Shown: in pieces, positions 37,671 through 47,357 of the stretch | Position numbering within the stretch: position 1 is the first letter of the stretch | Layout: every line of letters starts with the position of its first letter | NCBI GenBank assembly: GCA_020634315.1 | Contig: JACKBV010000006.1 | Span: 1-64,000, forward strand | Reading direction: 5' to 3' | From: Ardenticatenaceae bacterium | GTDB taxonomy: Bacteria > Chloroflexota > Anaerolineae > Promineifilales > Promineifilaceae | Length of the DNA: 64,000 nt | The notes under the pieces: model-generated | What the model was told of the DNA's origin: nothing | Database searches by the model: none | What the model saw: the letters and a program-made list of their open reading frames with translations, nothing else | Program-made: the position numbers and the translations under genes

Positions 37671-38401
37671 GTCGGGTAAGGAAGTGATATTGCTGTCACT
37701 CCCTCCCCTAAGAACAGTACGTACAATTTTCACCGCATACCGCTCAAGCCTTTCAAACGCCTTGCGCAACAGGACGTGGTTTTCCTGAATCGCCTTCACA
37801 ATACGAGTTTGCAGTCGTTTCACGTTGTGGGTGACTGTTCGCCACTCAATGTCATGCCAACCGTCCGCAACGGGGGTAGGCGCACCGGTTAATGATTGGG
37901 ATGCGACGGTTGGCATGTCCATCGCCAGTCGTTTCATTACCGCCATCTGCTTTCCTACCTACAACGATTTCTCAAACGCTCTTGTGATGAAAGACCAACT
38001 GGAAGTCTGCCCGCTTTCGCGTGGGACAAATCTGGAATCCCTATCCATGCCATTACAGCCTAGCCTTCGCTTCCTCCAGCTTCCTTTACCCGCTGTCTCA
38101 TCGGTTGGTCTTGCGACCGCCCTACCCAATGGGAAGACATCGGGCTTACCCTGTTCCGCTTGTTTACCAGAGTGGGTTAGGTTCCAACTCCTACGCCGAC
38201 GGTGCAACATCTGCGGTAGGTATCGCTTGAGTACCTACACCTGACCGCCTACCTTTTGGTCCAAGTGTGTCAGCAGGTTTCACTTGTTCTAACTCACGAC
38301 GCTTAAACTGGTTCATATACATTAGCCATACCACTCAACCCTAGCCCGCTATCCACTTCACTGCTGGCAGATAGCGGCACATTGTCCCGACAGCTTCACA
38401 C
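37671..38401 (-). mobile_element. Group II intron, ORF-reduced (about 731 nt)
   Basis: Read on the minus strand, the element begins GTGTGAAG at 38401 (consensus GUGYG). It has a structured 450-nt 5' region, then a reverse-transcriptase stub, then domain V at 37712-37745. Domain V is exactly 34 nt: the lower stem GAGCGGTA/TACTGTTC pairs fully, the catalytic AGC is present and a GAAA tetraloop caps it. Domain VI at 37671-37711 has a stem with a bulged A seven nt from the end and finishes ...CCCGAC. The ribozyme core looks intact, but the encoded protein is almost entirely deleted, so the intron could splice or move only with help from a related intron protein in trans. Confidence 0.75.
37746..37946 (-). 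pseudogene. Group II intron reverse transcriptase, N-terminal stub
   Basis: About 67 residues (MAVMKRLAMDMPTVASQ..., then WHDIEWRTVTHNVKRLQTRI) match the N-terminal RT0 domain of LtrA-like proteins. Immediately afterwards the sequence enters ribozyme domain V; all catalytic RT, maturase and endonuclease parts are gone. The frame stays open into the 3' exon to 37566 by chance. Confidence 0.75.
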
Positions 38402-38440
38402 CTTGCTGTTACCGGCAACGCATGTGTCGGTAGGGTACTG

Positions 38441-40290
38441 ATGGCAGAACATCAGGTTGCATCATTCAGTTTTGAAAGTGCAACAGCTAAACAAGCGACT
38501 TTTCAGGTCGCACCAAGCAATGTTGGGCGGCGATTATCGTTTGGTCGCATATCTCTACTTACTTATCGTGAGATAGGGATGTCTCGCAATTGCACACTAA
38601 AGTCCCATGTTGTTATTTCCAATAGACTAAGGTTTGTCACACTTGGGGGGACTTGATTAAATTTGATCAATGAATTAACAGGAATGCCTGCAATAAGGTA
38701 TACACCAGAATATAATTCATAAGACTTCTTGCTCGCTTTTTTTAAATTCCTGCTAGTTGCGGAGTGAACGTATAACTTCTCACCGCATAAGGCGGATATC
38801 TTCTCGTTCAAATTCTGATATAACTGTGTTATCCCTTACAGCTTCCTTAGAATAGTTGCTTTGCTTTCACAGATCATTTCCTTACGCTTCAATCATGATT
38901 GTATCGCCTTGCGTACAACTCACCATTATTTTGTTGAATTGGTGACTTTTCTACAATCTCTTCTAATCAATTTTTGAAATAGGATCAGTGAATTATATTT
39001 TTCTGAGCGACTTTTATCTGTGTAATCTGCCCCATTTGATCAAGAATCAAGCATCATTATAGGTTGATTATTAATGCTTAAATGCTAATAATCAGTTTAG
39101 GTGCCATTTGATGAGGCATTGGATTATGATTGTTTAGCAATTGAACACCAGAAGTATTTAGCTAAACAATTCTCATAATCTTCATTTGCACTTAGGTTTA
39201 ACATATTTCTTGTAAATTAAAGGCTATTGCTCCCATTAGTCGATGCTTATTTCTGAATTAAATCGCACATAGCACATCGTTAACATTCTAATTCACAATA
39301 ATTTGTTGTCAAACAGCACATCTCAGATCAATTAGTCAAACAAAGTTGTCCTGCGATGCCAGTGAGGTAATTTGGAATTCGAAACCTTTGCCATTGTCAA
39401 GCTGTTTCACCAGCATACTGTTTATTCTTTCTGAATTGTGTTAGAACTATCAGCCATATATTGAGCGAACTCTTTACCGCCTCTCCGCTAGTCAAACAAA
39501 TTCCACCTGTTTGACAATTAGTTTGGTAAGCCTCTGGACCAGATGTCATCTCCTTTGTTTAAAGGATTCCCAATCGTTTTTAAACAGTACAAAATGTTCA
39601 GCGTGGCTGTGGTAGTATTGCTCATTTACTTTTTTCAGCATTATGAGTTTTGATTGCATATTCCAATAATGAAATCGAATTCCTTCTAATAGTTCCGCAA
39701 ATCGTAGGGCTTACTCATTTTCCTTTATGCACTTTAAGCTTTCAGGATATTTGGTTTAAGCATTATAGATTTTACATGTTCAGCACAACGCAAAGCCGTA
39801 ACCCAGTATGCCGTGGCTAATCAGTTGCAACAACAAAGGATTGAAAAAAGGCCCGAGTTGCTGCAAGTGTTTTGGGCGCTTTTCAACTCAAATGTATCAT
39901 CATAGAAGCCCAATCGTCATATTTTCATTTGCTGTCTTGTAAGCTATTGTACAAGCGTAAAAACTTATCTAATCTGATCATAATTAGGCATCGCCACAGC
40001 CTTCAGTGCACAATAAACACATAGTTTCCTGTCCGTTTGGGAATTCTTAAATCTTCTACATGAACCATCTGTCTTAGCTGCACATCAGATCGAAGGGCAG
40101 CAGCTATTCAGTCCTTCAACGATCGGATAAATCTAGAGATGGGCGTAAATTGATAGGATGCTTATAAAGCAGGGCGGTGCGTACTTTCCTCGCAGACTCA
40201 ATGTTCTTGCAGAAACCAAAACCAGCTTTAATTTACCAAGTTCTTGGAAGTTCTTTGCTTACTGGTTTCAGTACATCAAATAGCGTCATC
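38441..40290. other. AT-rich stretch without genes
   Basis: About 1.85 kb of clearly lower GC than the rest of the window. It has no ORF above 82 codons, no copy of the iterated palindrome and no clear repeat. The longest frame (38563-38811, minus, MNEKISALCGEKLYVHSATS...) is not recognised and is probably random. It may be eroded foreign DNA beside the intron and the transposase relic. Confidence 0.6.
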
Positions 40291-40499
40291 TTTAACATCG
40301 CCGCCCTAACGAAATAAGCGTTTCATGCGGCGCGGTGAAAAAATCTTCATTAACCAGCTTGTCAGCCGCCGCATAAAGGCATCCTACGAATGCTTGGTTG
40401 AACGAAGCCGGGGAACAAGGAAGGTATTCTATTTGAGGATTAAGGTCTTTCCCAGACTGGCTTAACCCCAAAACGCGACCCATTCCCCAGAAAAGTATA

Positions 40500-40985
40500 G
40501 CTAAGTGCAAAAGCAAGTCAACAGAAAAATCGTGATCATCAACCAAATCAATGAAATTAAGCTGGCTTGGAAGTCAACGAGCAGCGAGTTGGCAGAGCAA
40601 AATACCGGCAAGCAACCGGCCAAGCAATCCAGGCAGCCAATCAAGCAGTTGGCGGCCAGCGGCTGCGGGGCCAAATGCGCTGGCGGTGGGTCATGGGCAA
40701 ACCACAGCGCGGGCAAAGGAGAGAGCGCTCTGGCTTTGGCGGCGCTTGTTCCAATCCGGTGATGATGATGGGCGACAGGGCTGGTAACTGCTGGCGAACG
40801 GCCGTCAACCGAGCGTGTAAACCAGGGGCGAAGATAACACACCTTCACAAAGCCCTTGGCCGGAATCTGGTCAAAGAACGGTGTACCCTTGAGGGCATCG
40901 CGGAACTTGGCGCGGAACAGAACAGACAACGCCCGCACCGGAACCAGGAAATTGTGCCGCGATGAACGCCAACGGCCGTTTCCCA
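40500..40985 (-). pseudogene. IS91-type transposase fragment
   Basis: Read on the minus strand, VLFRAKFRDALKG followed by FDQIPA corresponds to the middle of IS91-family (HUH, Y2) transposases. In another frame, about 200 nt further on, LLCPRCGLPMTHRQRIWPR resembles their C-terminal cysteine element. The catalytic HUH and tyrosine motifs are missing and at least one frame break lies between the pieces. It is a dead remnant. The element's ends could not be located. Confidence 0.55.
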
Positions 40986-41090
40986 TTCACTCCCCAAAAG
41001 ATGCGTATTTCTTGGTGGAGGAAACGGCCGTTTCCCATCTGGCCTAAATACAAAGAGGCGAGTTGCTGCTATGCAACTCGCCTCTTTGTC
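40972..41090. repeat. Intergenic repeat ending in a perfect hairpin, copy A
   Basis: About 119 bp: AACGGCCGTTTCCCATTCAC, AAAAGATGCGTATTTCTTGG, GGAAACGGCCGTTTCCCATC and the hairpin at its end. A second copy at 49427-49525 shares it almost base for base up to the hairpin. Confidence 0.85.
41050..41089. terminator. Perfect 17-bp hairpin, likely bidirectional terminator
   Basis: ACAAAGAGGCGAGTTGC (41050-41066) pairs fully with its complement at 41073-41089 around TGCTAT. It lies downstream of the hydrolase gene (minus). Confidence 0.7.
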
Positions 41091-41330
41091 ATAGTAGTTA
41101 TGGTAGTTTTACCGCGCTTACTTAAGGACTGCGAAAATGTGTCTCCACACCAGAGGAGTTGATGCCGCTTAACGGCCGTTTCATCTGCCGCCAGGTCAGG
41201 TGCAAGCTCTGTTAGTTTTGTAAACGAGTGGATCGACCAGAGGCCGTCCACAATCTTCTAAAGGCAAACAAAGCAGAGGGTGTCTCACCTAAACACAACT
41301 CGATTGAACGGGAGTGCGAATCCACCACGC

Positions 41331-42284
41331 TCAACTGTTATTTGCCTGGCGGGGCATGACAAATTGACGAATTGACTGCCTGATGTTGTCTGAATGAGTT
41401 GCCATCATCATGTGCGAACCGCCATCAATCATCAAGAGGTGTGAATTGGGTATCTTCGCGGCATTATCTCTGGCAACGATGGGTGGCACAATGACATCCT
41501 GCGTTCCATGGAGAACAAGTGTTGGTGCGGCAATGGTTGTCAGATCGATTGTGCGCTGGTTGATCAGTTGCTCGACGTCATTTGCTGTGCCAACGCGCCA
41601 GTCGCTTGCCGGAAATACGCCAGCAAAAAACTGTTTAACGTTAAGCATCGTATCCCCCGATCCTTGAACCCGCATCAGGCGCGTTAAGGCTTTCAAACTA
41701 CCTTCCATCAATACCCAGACAAAAAAATCAGAAGCCATCATCAAATCCATCATCCATAACCAGAATGCCGAAGGTTGGGATTTTGCTAATTCTGGCCCTT
41801 GAGCCAAGAGTAAAATTAATTGTTCAGAGCGTTCAGGATGGTTTTGGGCAAATTGCAAGGCAGACATGCCACCAGCAGAAAGTCCTAAAATGGTTGCTGC
41901 TCCGATGCCTAAATGATCGAGCACCTCACAAGCGACTTCCGCCTGTTCTGGAAGTGTTCTACCGTTTGCGATGTCTGTGCGACGATAACCTGGTCGAGAA
42001 AATGTGATGAGCTGAAAATCATCGAGGGGAAGCATTTCCGCCAATGCAAGCCCTTGCTCATATCCACCCATGCCACCATGGAAGTAGAGCAATGGCTGCC
42101 CCTGACCGACTACACTATATTCGATTGCCCCGCGCTCGGTTGTGAGAACCTGGCTTTTACTACGAAGCCACGCCAACCTCTGGCGTTTTTCGGCACGGAA
42201 GACGCGATGAATGTACAATGCGCCTGCGCTGACAAGCAGAGCAAAGAGTAACCGAAACCCAGATTTGCAGGTTGCCTTTGACAT
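41331..42284 (-). CDS. Alpha/beta hydrolase with N-terminal membrane anchor
   Basis: A 317-residue hydrolase. A signal-anchor helix (FRLLFALLVSAGALYIHRVF) lies at about 9-29. The catalytic fold shows the oxyanion loop YFHGGMGGY, nucleophile elbow GLSAGG with Ser136, acid in LHGTQDVIVP and catalytic His in GGSHMMM. The substrate is unknown; the family includes esterases, haloperoxidases and epoxide hydrolases. The ATG at 42284 has a clear GAAGGAG site, so the ORF start at 42320 is rejected. Confidence 0.83.
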   Translation of the reverse strand: MSKATCKSGFRLLFALLVSAGALYIHRVFRAEKRQRLAWLRSKSQVLTTERGAIEYSVVGQGQPLLYFHGGMGGYEQGLALAEMLPLDDFQLITFSRPGYRRTDIANGRTLPEQAEVACEVLDHLGIGAATILGLSAGGMSALQFAQNHPERSEQLILLLAQGPELAKSQPSAFWLWMMDLMMASDFFVWVLMEGSLKALTRLMRVQGSGDTMLNVKQFFAGVFPASDWRVGTANDVEQLINQRTIDLTTIAAPTLVLHGTQDVIVPPIVARDNAAKIPNSHLLMIDGGSHMMMATHSDNIRQSIRQFVMPRQANNS

Positions 42285-42317
42285 AAGTTTCTCCTTCAAC
42301 GCAGCTTGATAAACCCC

Positions 42318-42383
42318 CATACACAGATAAAAACCAGCTTGATAGGAAGTATAGGGGAGGGCGCATGGTTTGCCAATATACGG
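42318..42383. repeat. Dispersed repeat CCATACACAGATAAAAACCA, copy A
   Basis: About 66 bp including GCTTGATAGGAAGTATA and TTTGCCAATATACGGC. It is nearly identical to 50999-51066, which lies next to other repeats. Confidence 0.8.
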
Positions 42384-42535
42384 CTGGGAGCGGGAAAAGG
42401 ACGTCGGATGAGAGGGTTTCTGTGTGAAGCGCGTCGTTAACGCTGGCTTAAACGGCCGTTTCTCAAAACTTCATACAGCAACCTTTAGCACCCTCCTAAA
42501 ATCAATATCCGTGAATGTCCGGTGCATGATTTGCT

Positions 42536-43417
42536 TCACGTTGTAATATCCTGCCGCTGGAACAGATATAAAACTAGCCCAACTCCCCCCAGCAGCCAGA
42601 CTGCCAGCGCCAGCATCGAAAAGCCTATGCTATCAATCGGTGCTGCTTTGTTGAATGTTTGAAACGCCGATTCCAATGTAGCGACAGCCTGATCATCTCG
42701 TATCCAAGATTTGATATTCTCGATATTGTAAAACAGGCTGATACGTCCCAGGTGCAACACGGATACAGTGTTAAACAGATTCGCCCACCACCAGATCATG
42801 CCAAAGATTAACGGGTCTATCAGGGAAAATCCTATACCAACCAAGGTTCCGCCCAAAATAGATTGCATGACAATAGCGGCCAAAGCCGCATAAACGGCCG
42901 TAATGATGATTGAAATAAAGGCTAACGCCGTTTCTAAGGCATAATCTCGCAAAAATTCTTGGACAATTTCGCCCGTCGCTGCCGGCTCATAAGGCACATC
43001 AGCAATAAGGGAGAAAATCCCAAAACCCCCTCCGAAAATTAAGGATGTGAGGATAAATGCAATGAGGATCAGTGCCCCCAGATTGGTGAACTTAGCCATG
43101 ATTAACAGCGTGCGTTGCTGCCGGGTGACGATGTTTTTCCAGGTGCCCCATTGGTACTCGCCAGCAAAGGTAACGGCCGTAAATCCCAGCAGAAACATTA
43201 GCCCAAACGGGTTGTTAACAAAGCGCCATGGCACCAGAAAAGCCTCTGTCCACGGTATTATGTACAGATTATCGCGGGCTGTTGGACTCAGAAGAGCCAT
43301 CAAGGACATGCCCACAACAAACGCCAATGCGCCTACTGGAAAAACCCAGAGGAGAAGGCCAATCGTCCAGCGATTGCCAACCATTTTTTGCCATTCGGCG
43401 TGCAATATATTAAGCAT
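42536..43417 (-). CDS. ABC-2 type transporter permease
   Basis: A 293-residue integral membrane protein with about six hydrophobic helices (first at about 18-45, LLLWVFPVGALAFVVGMSLM). A middle segment, GEYQWGTWKNIVTRQQRT, is typical of BcrB/NatB-like ABC-2 permeases. It pairs with the ATPase gene directly upstream: its ATG overlaps that gene's stop as ATGCTTAA (43410-43417), a translational coupling. Likely substrates are peptide antibiotics, lipids or ions. No regulator or sensor lies beside it. Confidence 0.84.
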   Translation of the reverse strand: MLNILHAEWQKMVGNRWTIGLLLWVFPVGALAFVVGMSLMALLSPTARDNLYIIPWTEAFLVPWRFVNNPFGLMFLLGFTAVTFAGEYQWGTWKNIVTRQQRTLLIMAKFTNLGALILIAFILTSLIFGGGFGIFSLIADVPYEPAATGEIVQEFLRDYALETALAFISIIITAVYAALAAIVMQSILGGTLVGIGFSLIDPLIFGMIWWWANLFNTVSVLHLGRISLFYNIENIKSWIRDDQAVATLESAFQTFNKAAPIDSIGFSMLALAVWLLGGVGLVLYLFQRQDITT

Positions 43418-44345
43418 TTGTGCCCTTCTCCGTTCCATCTTCGATGGCTTCCAGGAAAAATGCCTCTAAACTTTGGCGCTGGCTGCATACCTGGAAAATC
43501 GAGACGTCATTTTCGACCAGTCGGCGTACAATGTGTGGTATGTCCTCATGTGCCACAGCTATTGTCACGCCCTTGTTTTTGCGAGTGATGGGGAATTGGT
43601 CACCTAAAACGGCCGTTACCTTTTCCAATGGCTTGGCTTCAATGTGAAGGTAATGCTGTCCCGTCAATAGATCCGCTACTTGGCCTTCGCGAATGATCTG
43701 CCCCTTGTTAATAATCGCCACGCGATCACAAATTTGCTCTACTTCGTTTAGTTGATGGCTGGATAAAAACACAGTTTTGCCATGCACATCTACCAGGTCA
43801 CGGATGAAATGGCGCATTTCTTGAATTCCCGCCGGATCCAACCCGTTGGCCGGTTCATCCAAAATCAGTAGATCGGGATCATTCAATAACGCCACGGCCA
43901 GACCTAATCGCTGTTTCATGCCGGTGGAATATCCCTTCACTTCTCGATCCGCTTGCTCTATCATGTTGACCTGTTTCAGCAGCATTTCAATCCGTTTGGC
44001 ATCATAAAACCCACGAGTCCGGGCGATCAATTCCAGATTGCGTCTTCCGGTTAGAAATGGATAGAATGCAGCACCTTCTACCAACCCGCCGACGTGTTGA
44101 TACAAAATGGCACGGTTTTGTCTAACGAGATGGCCGTAGATGTAGACTTCCCCTTGAGACGGCCGTATCAAATCCATAATCATGCGGATACTGGTTGATT
44201 TGCCTGCACCATTTGGCCCCAAAAAGCCGAAAACTTGACCAGCCGTCACTTCCAAATTGACACCGCGTACTGCTCTCACTTGTTCCTCGCGGCGGCCAAA
44301 TGTTTTGCTCAAATTCTTCAGTTGAATTGCTATATTTGATTTCAT
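43410..44345 (-). CDS. ABC transporter ATPase (BcrA/NatA type)
   Basis: A 311-residue nucleotide-binding subunit. Walker A GPNGAGKST, signature YSTGMKQR, Walker B LLILDEPANGLDP and H-loop SSHQLNEVE are complete. The C-terminal 90 residues (HIEAKPLEKVTAVLG...) match the regulatory tail of bacitracin-type exporters. It is the first gene of the two-gene operon with the permease. A GGGGG site precedes the ATG. Confidence 0.88.
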   Translation of the reverse strand: MKSNIAIQLKNLSKTFGRREEQVRAVRGVNLEVTAGQVFGFLGPNGAGKSTSIRMIMDLIRPSQGEVYIYGHLVRQNRAILYQHVGGLVEGAAFYPFLTGRRNLELIARTRGFYDAKRIEMLLKQVNMIEQADREVKGYSTGMKQRLGLAVALLNDPDLLILDEPANGLDPAGIQEMRHFIRDLVDVHGKTVFLSSHQLNEVEQICDRVAIINKGQIIREGQVADLLTGQHYLHIEAKPLEKVTAVLGDQFPITRKNKGVTIAVAHEDIPHIVRRLVENDVSIFQVCSQRQSLEAFFLEAIEDGTEKGTNA

Positions 44346-44636
44346 ATAGGCCCCCTATCATGGATGAGTAAGCAGCAATGATGTCACCCGCTTCTGCTTG
44401 CATCATGCCAGTCTAACGCAGCTTCAGCGGGCGGCGGGAGTGAGCCAGTAACTTGGAGGATTCACCAAATAGTCCGAAAAAGACCGATCTCGCCAGTCCT
44501 CGTGGAAGCGATGTTAGCGAGCTTTTTATCAAAATCCAGCTCTGCCAACCTGACTTATAACTTTAGCACTACAGCCAATACATTTGCTACAATGCAGAAC
44601 CGTTGCACTGGTGGCGAGCATTGGCATAATGACAAT

Positions 44637-46073
44637 TTACTCAGATGGCAGTGGCAGAAACACACTCTCAGTCAATTGAAAGCCATCCAACTGATAAAAT
44701 TGCAATCCATCTTCCAAAACGAGATAAAGCTGACCGTTATCAAAGCCCATACCGCCTAGGTAGCTCAAGTTGTCGGTTTGGTAAACGGCCGTTAATTTTG
44801 GATCTTCCCGATGGCGAATATCAAATAACCACAATGTATTAATCGTTTCTATAACTAATACATCCCCCTCTACAGCAAGATATCCCACCTCCATGCGCTC
44901 CCAAGCTTTAAACGACACAGAATTCACTTGAACAGGTTCCCGTGGCTGCGACATATCAAACACAACCAATTCCGTTTCCAAATCATCCGACTCATTCAAC
45001 ACGGCTCCCAGCAAATAAAGTGTCTCTCCCTCCAGCAATGCAGAATTCGCGAAAACAGGGGGGAAGGAGGTACTGTATTTATTTACTACGACTACCGCGT
45101 TCACTTCTTCAGTATCCGCATTATAAACATGAATTGTGGAACCACCCCAAGTTATTTGTTTATGATATCTTGTTACAAGAGTGTATAGCCAATCCTGACT
45201 CTGAATAAATTGCCAGTGGGCGTTGTAACGTGCCTCTGTAAAGCTGAGCGGCATCATGTTAGCAGAATTAACGTGATGAAACCCGCTGCCCCGCCCCAAT
45301 GGATCGCGGTGGTGATGCTCATACACATACAGGTCATCACCGACTACAGATAAACTTCCGGTCATTTCTGGCGCATGAAAAAATCCTATTTCAACTAGAT
45401 TGGTAGGATCGGTGATGTTGAACTGTACTACCCCGCTGCTGCGAATGCGATCACCCAACATATTGTAAGGAGCGTACAAAGCCAAAAACAGCCGATTATC
45501 AGCGACTGTCAGATCAGAGGATATAGTGGGCAAAGTGAAATGTGTCAAGACAAACGGCCGTTCCCGATTTTGGACATCAATCAACCACAAATCCCGGTTT
45601 TGGGTAATGTAGGCTATGCCATCAACAACTTCTCCCTGCGGGAGGTTAACCATTAAATGATCATCATCTGGAACAGGTAGCAAATCTGCAACACTGGGAA
45701 TAGGCTGCGCTGTGGGTAGCGGTTCCATAATGGGTGATACAGTAGCATGGGGCATGGCTGTCGTTGGAATGGTGGGTATAGGTTCATGCGTTGGAACAGG
45801 TGATAAATCTGCAACAGTAGGAATAGGCTGTGCGGTTGGCGACGATTCTACAATGGGTGATACAGTAGCATGGGGCACGGCCGTTGCCGTAACAGGAATG
45901 GGGTCATCTGTTGGAACAAAAGGTAAATCTGTAACACTGGGAACGGGCTGCGCTGTAGGCAACGGTTCAATGGATGACATCGTAACCGTAACAGAAGTGG
46001 GCTTAGGTTCATGGCAGCCCAAAATCAACAATACAACAACCAACAACCAACTACGATGCTTTATGTGCTCCAC
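44637..46073 (-). CDS. LVIVD-repeat-type lipoprotein with proline-rich triple linker
   Basis: A 478-residue secreted protein. Starting at the GTG at 46073 gives VEHIKHRSWLLVVVLLILGC, a neat lipoprotein signal with GGAGG upstream; the ORF start at 46121 would add an odd N-terminus. Three imperfect linker repeats of about 43 residues (PTAQPIPSVADL.PVP, HATVSPI) follow. The C-terminal 330 residues form beta-propeller-like blades with LWLIDVQNRERP, VVQFNITDPTNLVEIGF and LWLFDIRHREDP, as in LVIVD proteins. It is probably an outer-surface binding or scaffold protein. Confidence 0.7.
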   Translation of the reverse strand: MEHIKHRSWLLVVVLLILGCHEPKPTSVTVTMSSIEPLPTAQPVPSVTDLPFVPTDDPIPVTATAVPHATVSPIVESSPTAQPIPTVADLSPVPTHEPIPTIPTTAMPHATVSPIMEPLPTAQPIPSVADLLPVPDDDHLMVNLPQGEVVDGIAYITQNRDLWLIDVQNRERPFVLTHFTLPTISSDLTVADNRLFLALYAPYNMLGDRIRSSGVVQFNITDPTNLVEIGFFHAPEMTGSLSVVGDDLYVYEHHHRDPLGRGSGFHHVNSANMMPLSFTEARYNAHWQFIQSQDWLYTLVTRYHKQITWGGSTIHVYNADTEEVNAVVVVNKYSTSFPPVFANSALLEGETLYLLGAVLNESDDLETELVVFDMSQPREPVQVNSVSFKAWERMEVGYLAVEGDVLVIETINTLWLFDIRHREDPKLTAVYQTDNLSYLGGMGFDNGQLYLVLEDGLQFYQLDGFQLTESVFLPLPSE

Positions 46074-46182
46074 CCAACACCTCCACCGCCAAATCATACC
46101 AGCCAAAAGATGGTATAACATGGATACCTTCTACAAATAGCCGTAATTCCTGCAAAATCTCCTGAGCGATGGTAATAGCTCG
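46051..46182 (-). pseudogene. Fossil of a homocysteine methyltransferase/MTHFR C-terminus
   Basis: Read in the frame of GCT at 46177-46179, the strand gives AITIAQEILQELRLFVEGIH, then VIPSFGWYDLAVEVLG and a stop at 46051-46053. This closely resembles the last helix-strand unit of bifunctional homocysteine S-methyltransferase/methylenetetrahydrofolate reductase (v.GvyimPpfgRydla.evl). A stop sits directly before it, so only about 43 codons are left. The start of the LVIVD-type gene overlaps its end. Confidence 0.5.
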
Positions 46183-46345
46183 CTAACTATTTCTGGATGT
46201 ACACGATGTGACCCTCAATATCTGGTATATCTTCATAATACAAACGTTCTTGCTCAGTTGGGTTACGGAGTTTGCCAATAACTTCTGGCATGACTTATCG
46301 GTCATGCGCAAGACAAAGCATTATTTTCAGGTGATTCAAGAAGCG

Positions 46346-46466
46346 GCCCAACGCCTCGCATTTCAGCAGCAGCCACGAAACTTTCACTCAAAGACCGGCT
46401 CAAAATGCAAAGCCCAACCCCCAAAAACGGCGAGTCCTGGCCGTCCGCTGCCAATGCTTGTTGGGC
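46346..46466. other. attC-like inverted repeat (possible integron cassette site)
   Basis: Outer boxes GCCCAAC (46346-46352) and GTTGGGC (46460-46466) fit RYYYAAC and GTTRRRY. Inside, after spacers of 5 and 2 nt, GCATT/AATGC pair, then GCAGC/GCTGC with an unpaired base between. The length of 121 bp is within the attC range. It lies 56 nt past the stop of the minus-strand acetyltransferase gene, the position expected for a cassette recombination site. No integrase gene is in the window. Confidence 0.35.
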
Positions 46467-46521
46467 GGCTGCACCGGGTTGAAGCTAACCTCCCCTATAT
46501 TTTTACTCAGTCCATTTGCTC

Positions 46522-47055
46522 TCACCCAGACACAGAAGCCATAGTGATTGGGTCGATGGGGATCCACATGTGAACTTTGCCCTTGAACCCCTCAGGTGTG
46601 GCGATGGCCATAGGCTCAATGCCGAATGCACGAAAGCCACAACGCTCATACAAGGTGATGGCCGGCACATTGCCTTCTGTGACAGTGAGTGTGACAAGTC
46701 GAACTTCCGAACGTGTACGGGCCGCAGCAAGCGCGGCTCCAACCAACTGTGCCCCTCCGCCCAGCCCACGACAAGACTCGTGTACAAACATACCAATCAG
46801 ATGCGCCTTGTGCCGGGTCTTCGGTTTGACCGAGAATTCGATTGTCACTGTACCCACAAGTTGGCTATTCTGAAAAGCACCAAAGGCTATGCTTTGACCC
46901 GAAGGGTCAGCGACACGCTTGAGCCACCACGCCTCCGGCTCTGCGGCACGTTCCTCCGGGGTAGAGGTAAATGCATCAGGAGCCGTGGCGTAGGCATAGA
47001 GCATAAGTTCGCGGTATTGTGTTACATCAGACGCAGTTAGAGTGGCAATATGCAT
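46522..47055 (-). CDS. GNAT family N-acetyltransferase
   Basis: A 177-residue acyltransferase. Motif A, the acetyl-CoA pyrophosphate loop, is in HESCRGLGGGAQLV (R-G-x-G-G-A). The C-terminal ITLYERCGFRAFGIEP is the usual motif B. Related cassette-borne acetyltransferases modify antibiotics, amines or protein N-termini; the target here is unknown. The gene has no iterated palindrome and may be a mobile cassette, given the attC-like repeat after it. Confidence 0.82.
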   Translation of the reverse strand: MHIATLTASDVTQYRELMLYAYATAPDAFTSTPEERAAEPEAWWLKRVADPSGQSIAFGAFQNSQLVGTVTIEFSVKPKTRHKAHLIGMFVHESCRGLGGGAQLVGAALAAARTRSEVRLVTLTVTEGNVPAITLYERCGFRAFGIEPMAIATPEGFKGKVHMWIPIDPITMASVSG

Positions 47056-47228
47056 GTGAGATGTAGCCTAATATTGGGGCAACTAGAAATCCAATTATAA
47101 AAATCTCAAGCATCCCCATCATATCATGTTTTCAGGAAAAACTCATCGCAAGCATCTGCAATTTTTCGCAGAGAAACCCATCCATTTTTTGTCACAATGT
47201 CCTAAAATTGCTTTGCTTGAGGAACCAC

Positions 47229-47357
47229 CCAACCTCCCGGAGGTTATCCATGGCAGGCTTGCCGCATGAGACGAACCTCCGGGAGGTTATTTTCAAGGGA
47301 GACGAGATAAGCGCAAGCTCAACACCATGAATGAAAAACTAACTTTCCGGGAGGCTA
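47229..47357. repeat. Intergenic palindromic repeat (CTCCCGGAGG family), long copy
   Basis: AACCTCCCGGAGGTT, a 32-bp middle (GGCAGGCTTGCCGCATGAGA), GAACCTCCGGGAGGTTATTT and TCAAGGGAGACGAGATAAGC, ending in ATGAATGAAAAACTAAC. It matches 49249-49389 over nearly its whole length. The rest of 47056-47606 shows no gene. Confidence 0.9.

Noticed and set aside
40292..40546. Minus-strand 84-codon ORF next to the IS91 relic
   Set aside because: No family match or ribosome site seen; it lies at the edge of the AT-rich desert.
46187..46291. Minus-strand 34-codon ORF (MPEVIGKLRNPTEQERLYYE...)
   Set aside because: Too short and unsupported to call, although the composition looks protein-like; it may be a relic next to the MTHFR fossil.
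46208..46573. A 121-codon plus-strand ORF
   Set aside because: It crosses the attC-like repeat and the 3' end of the acetyltransferase in antisense; no recognisable domain.
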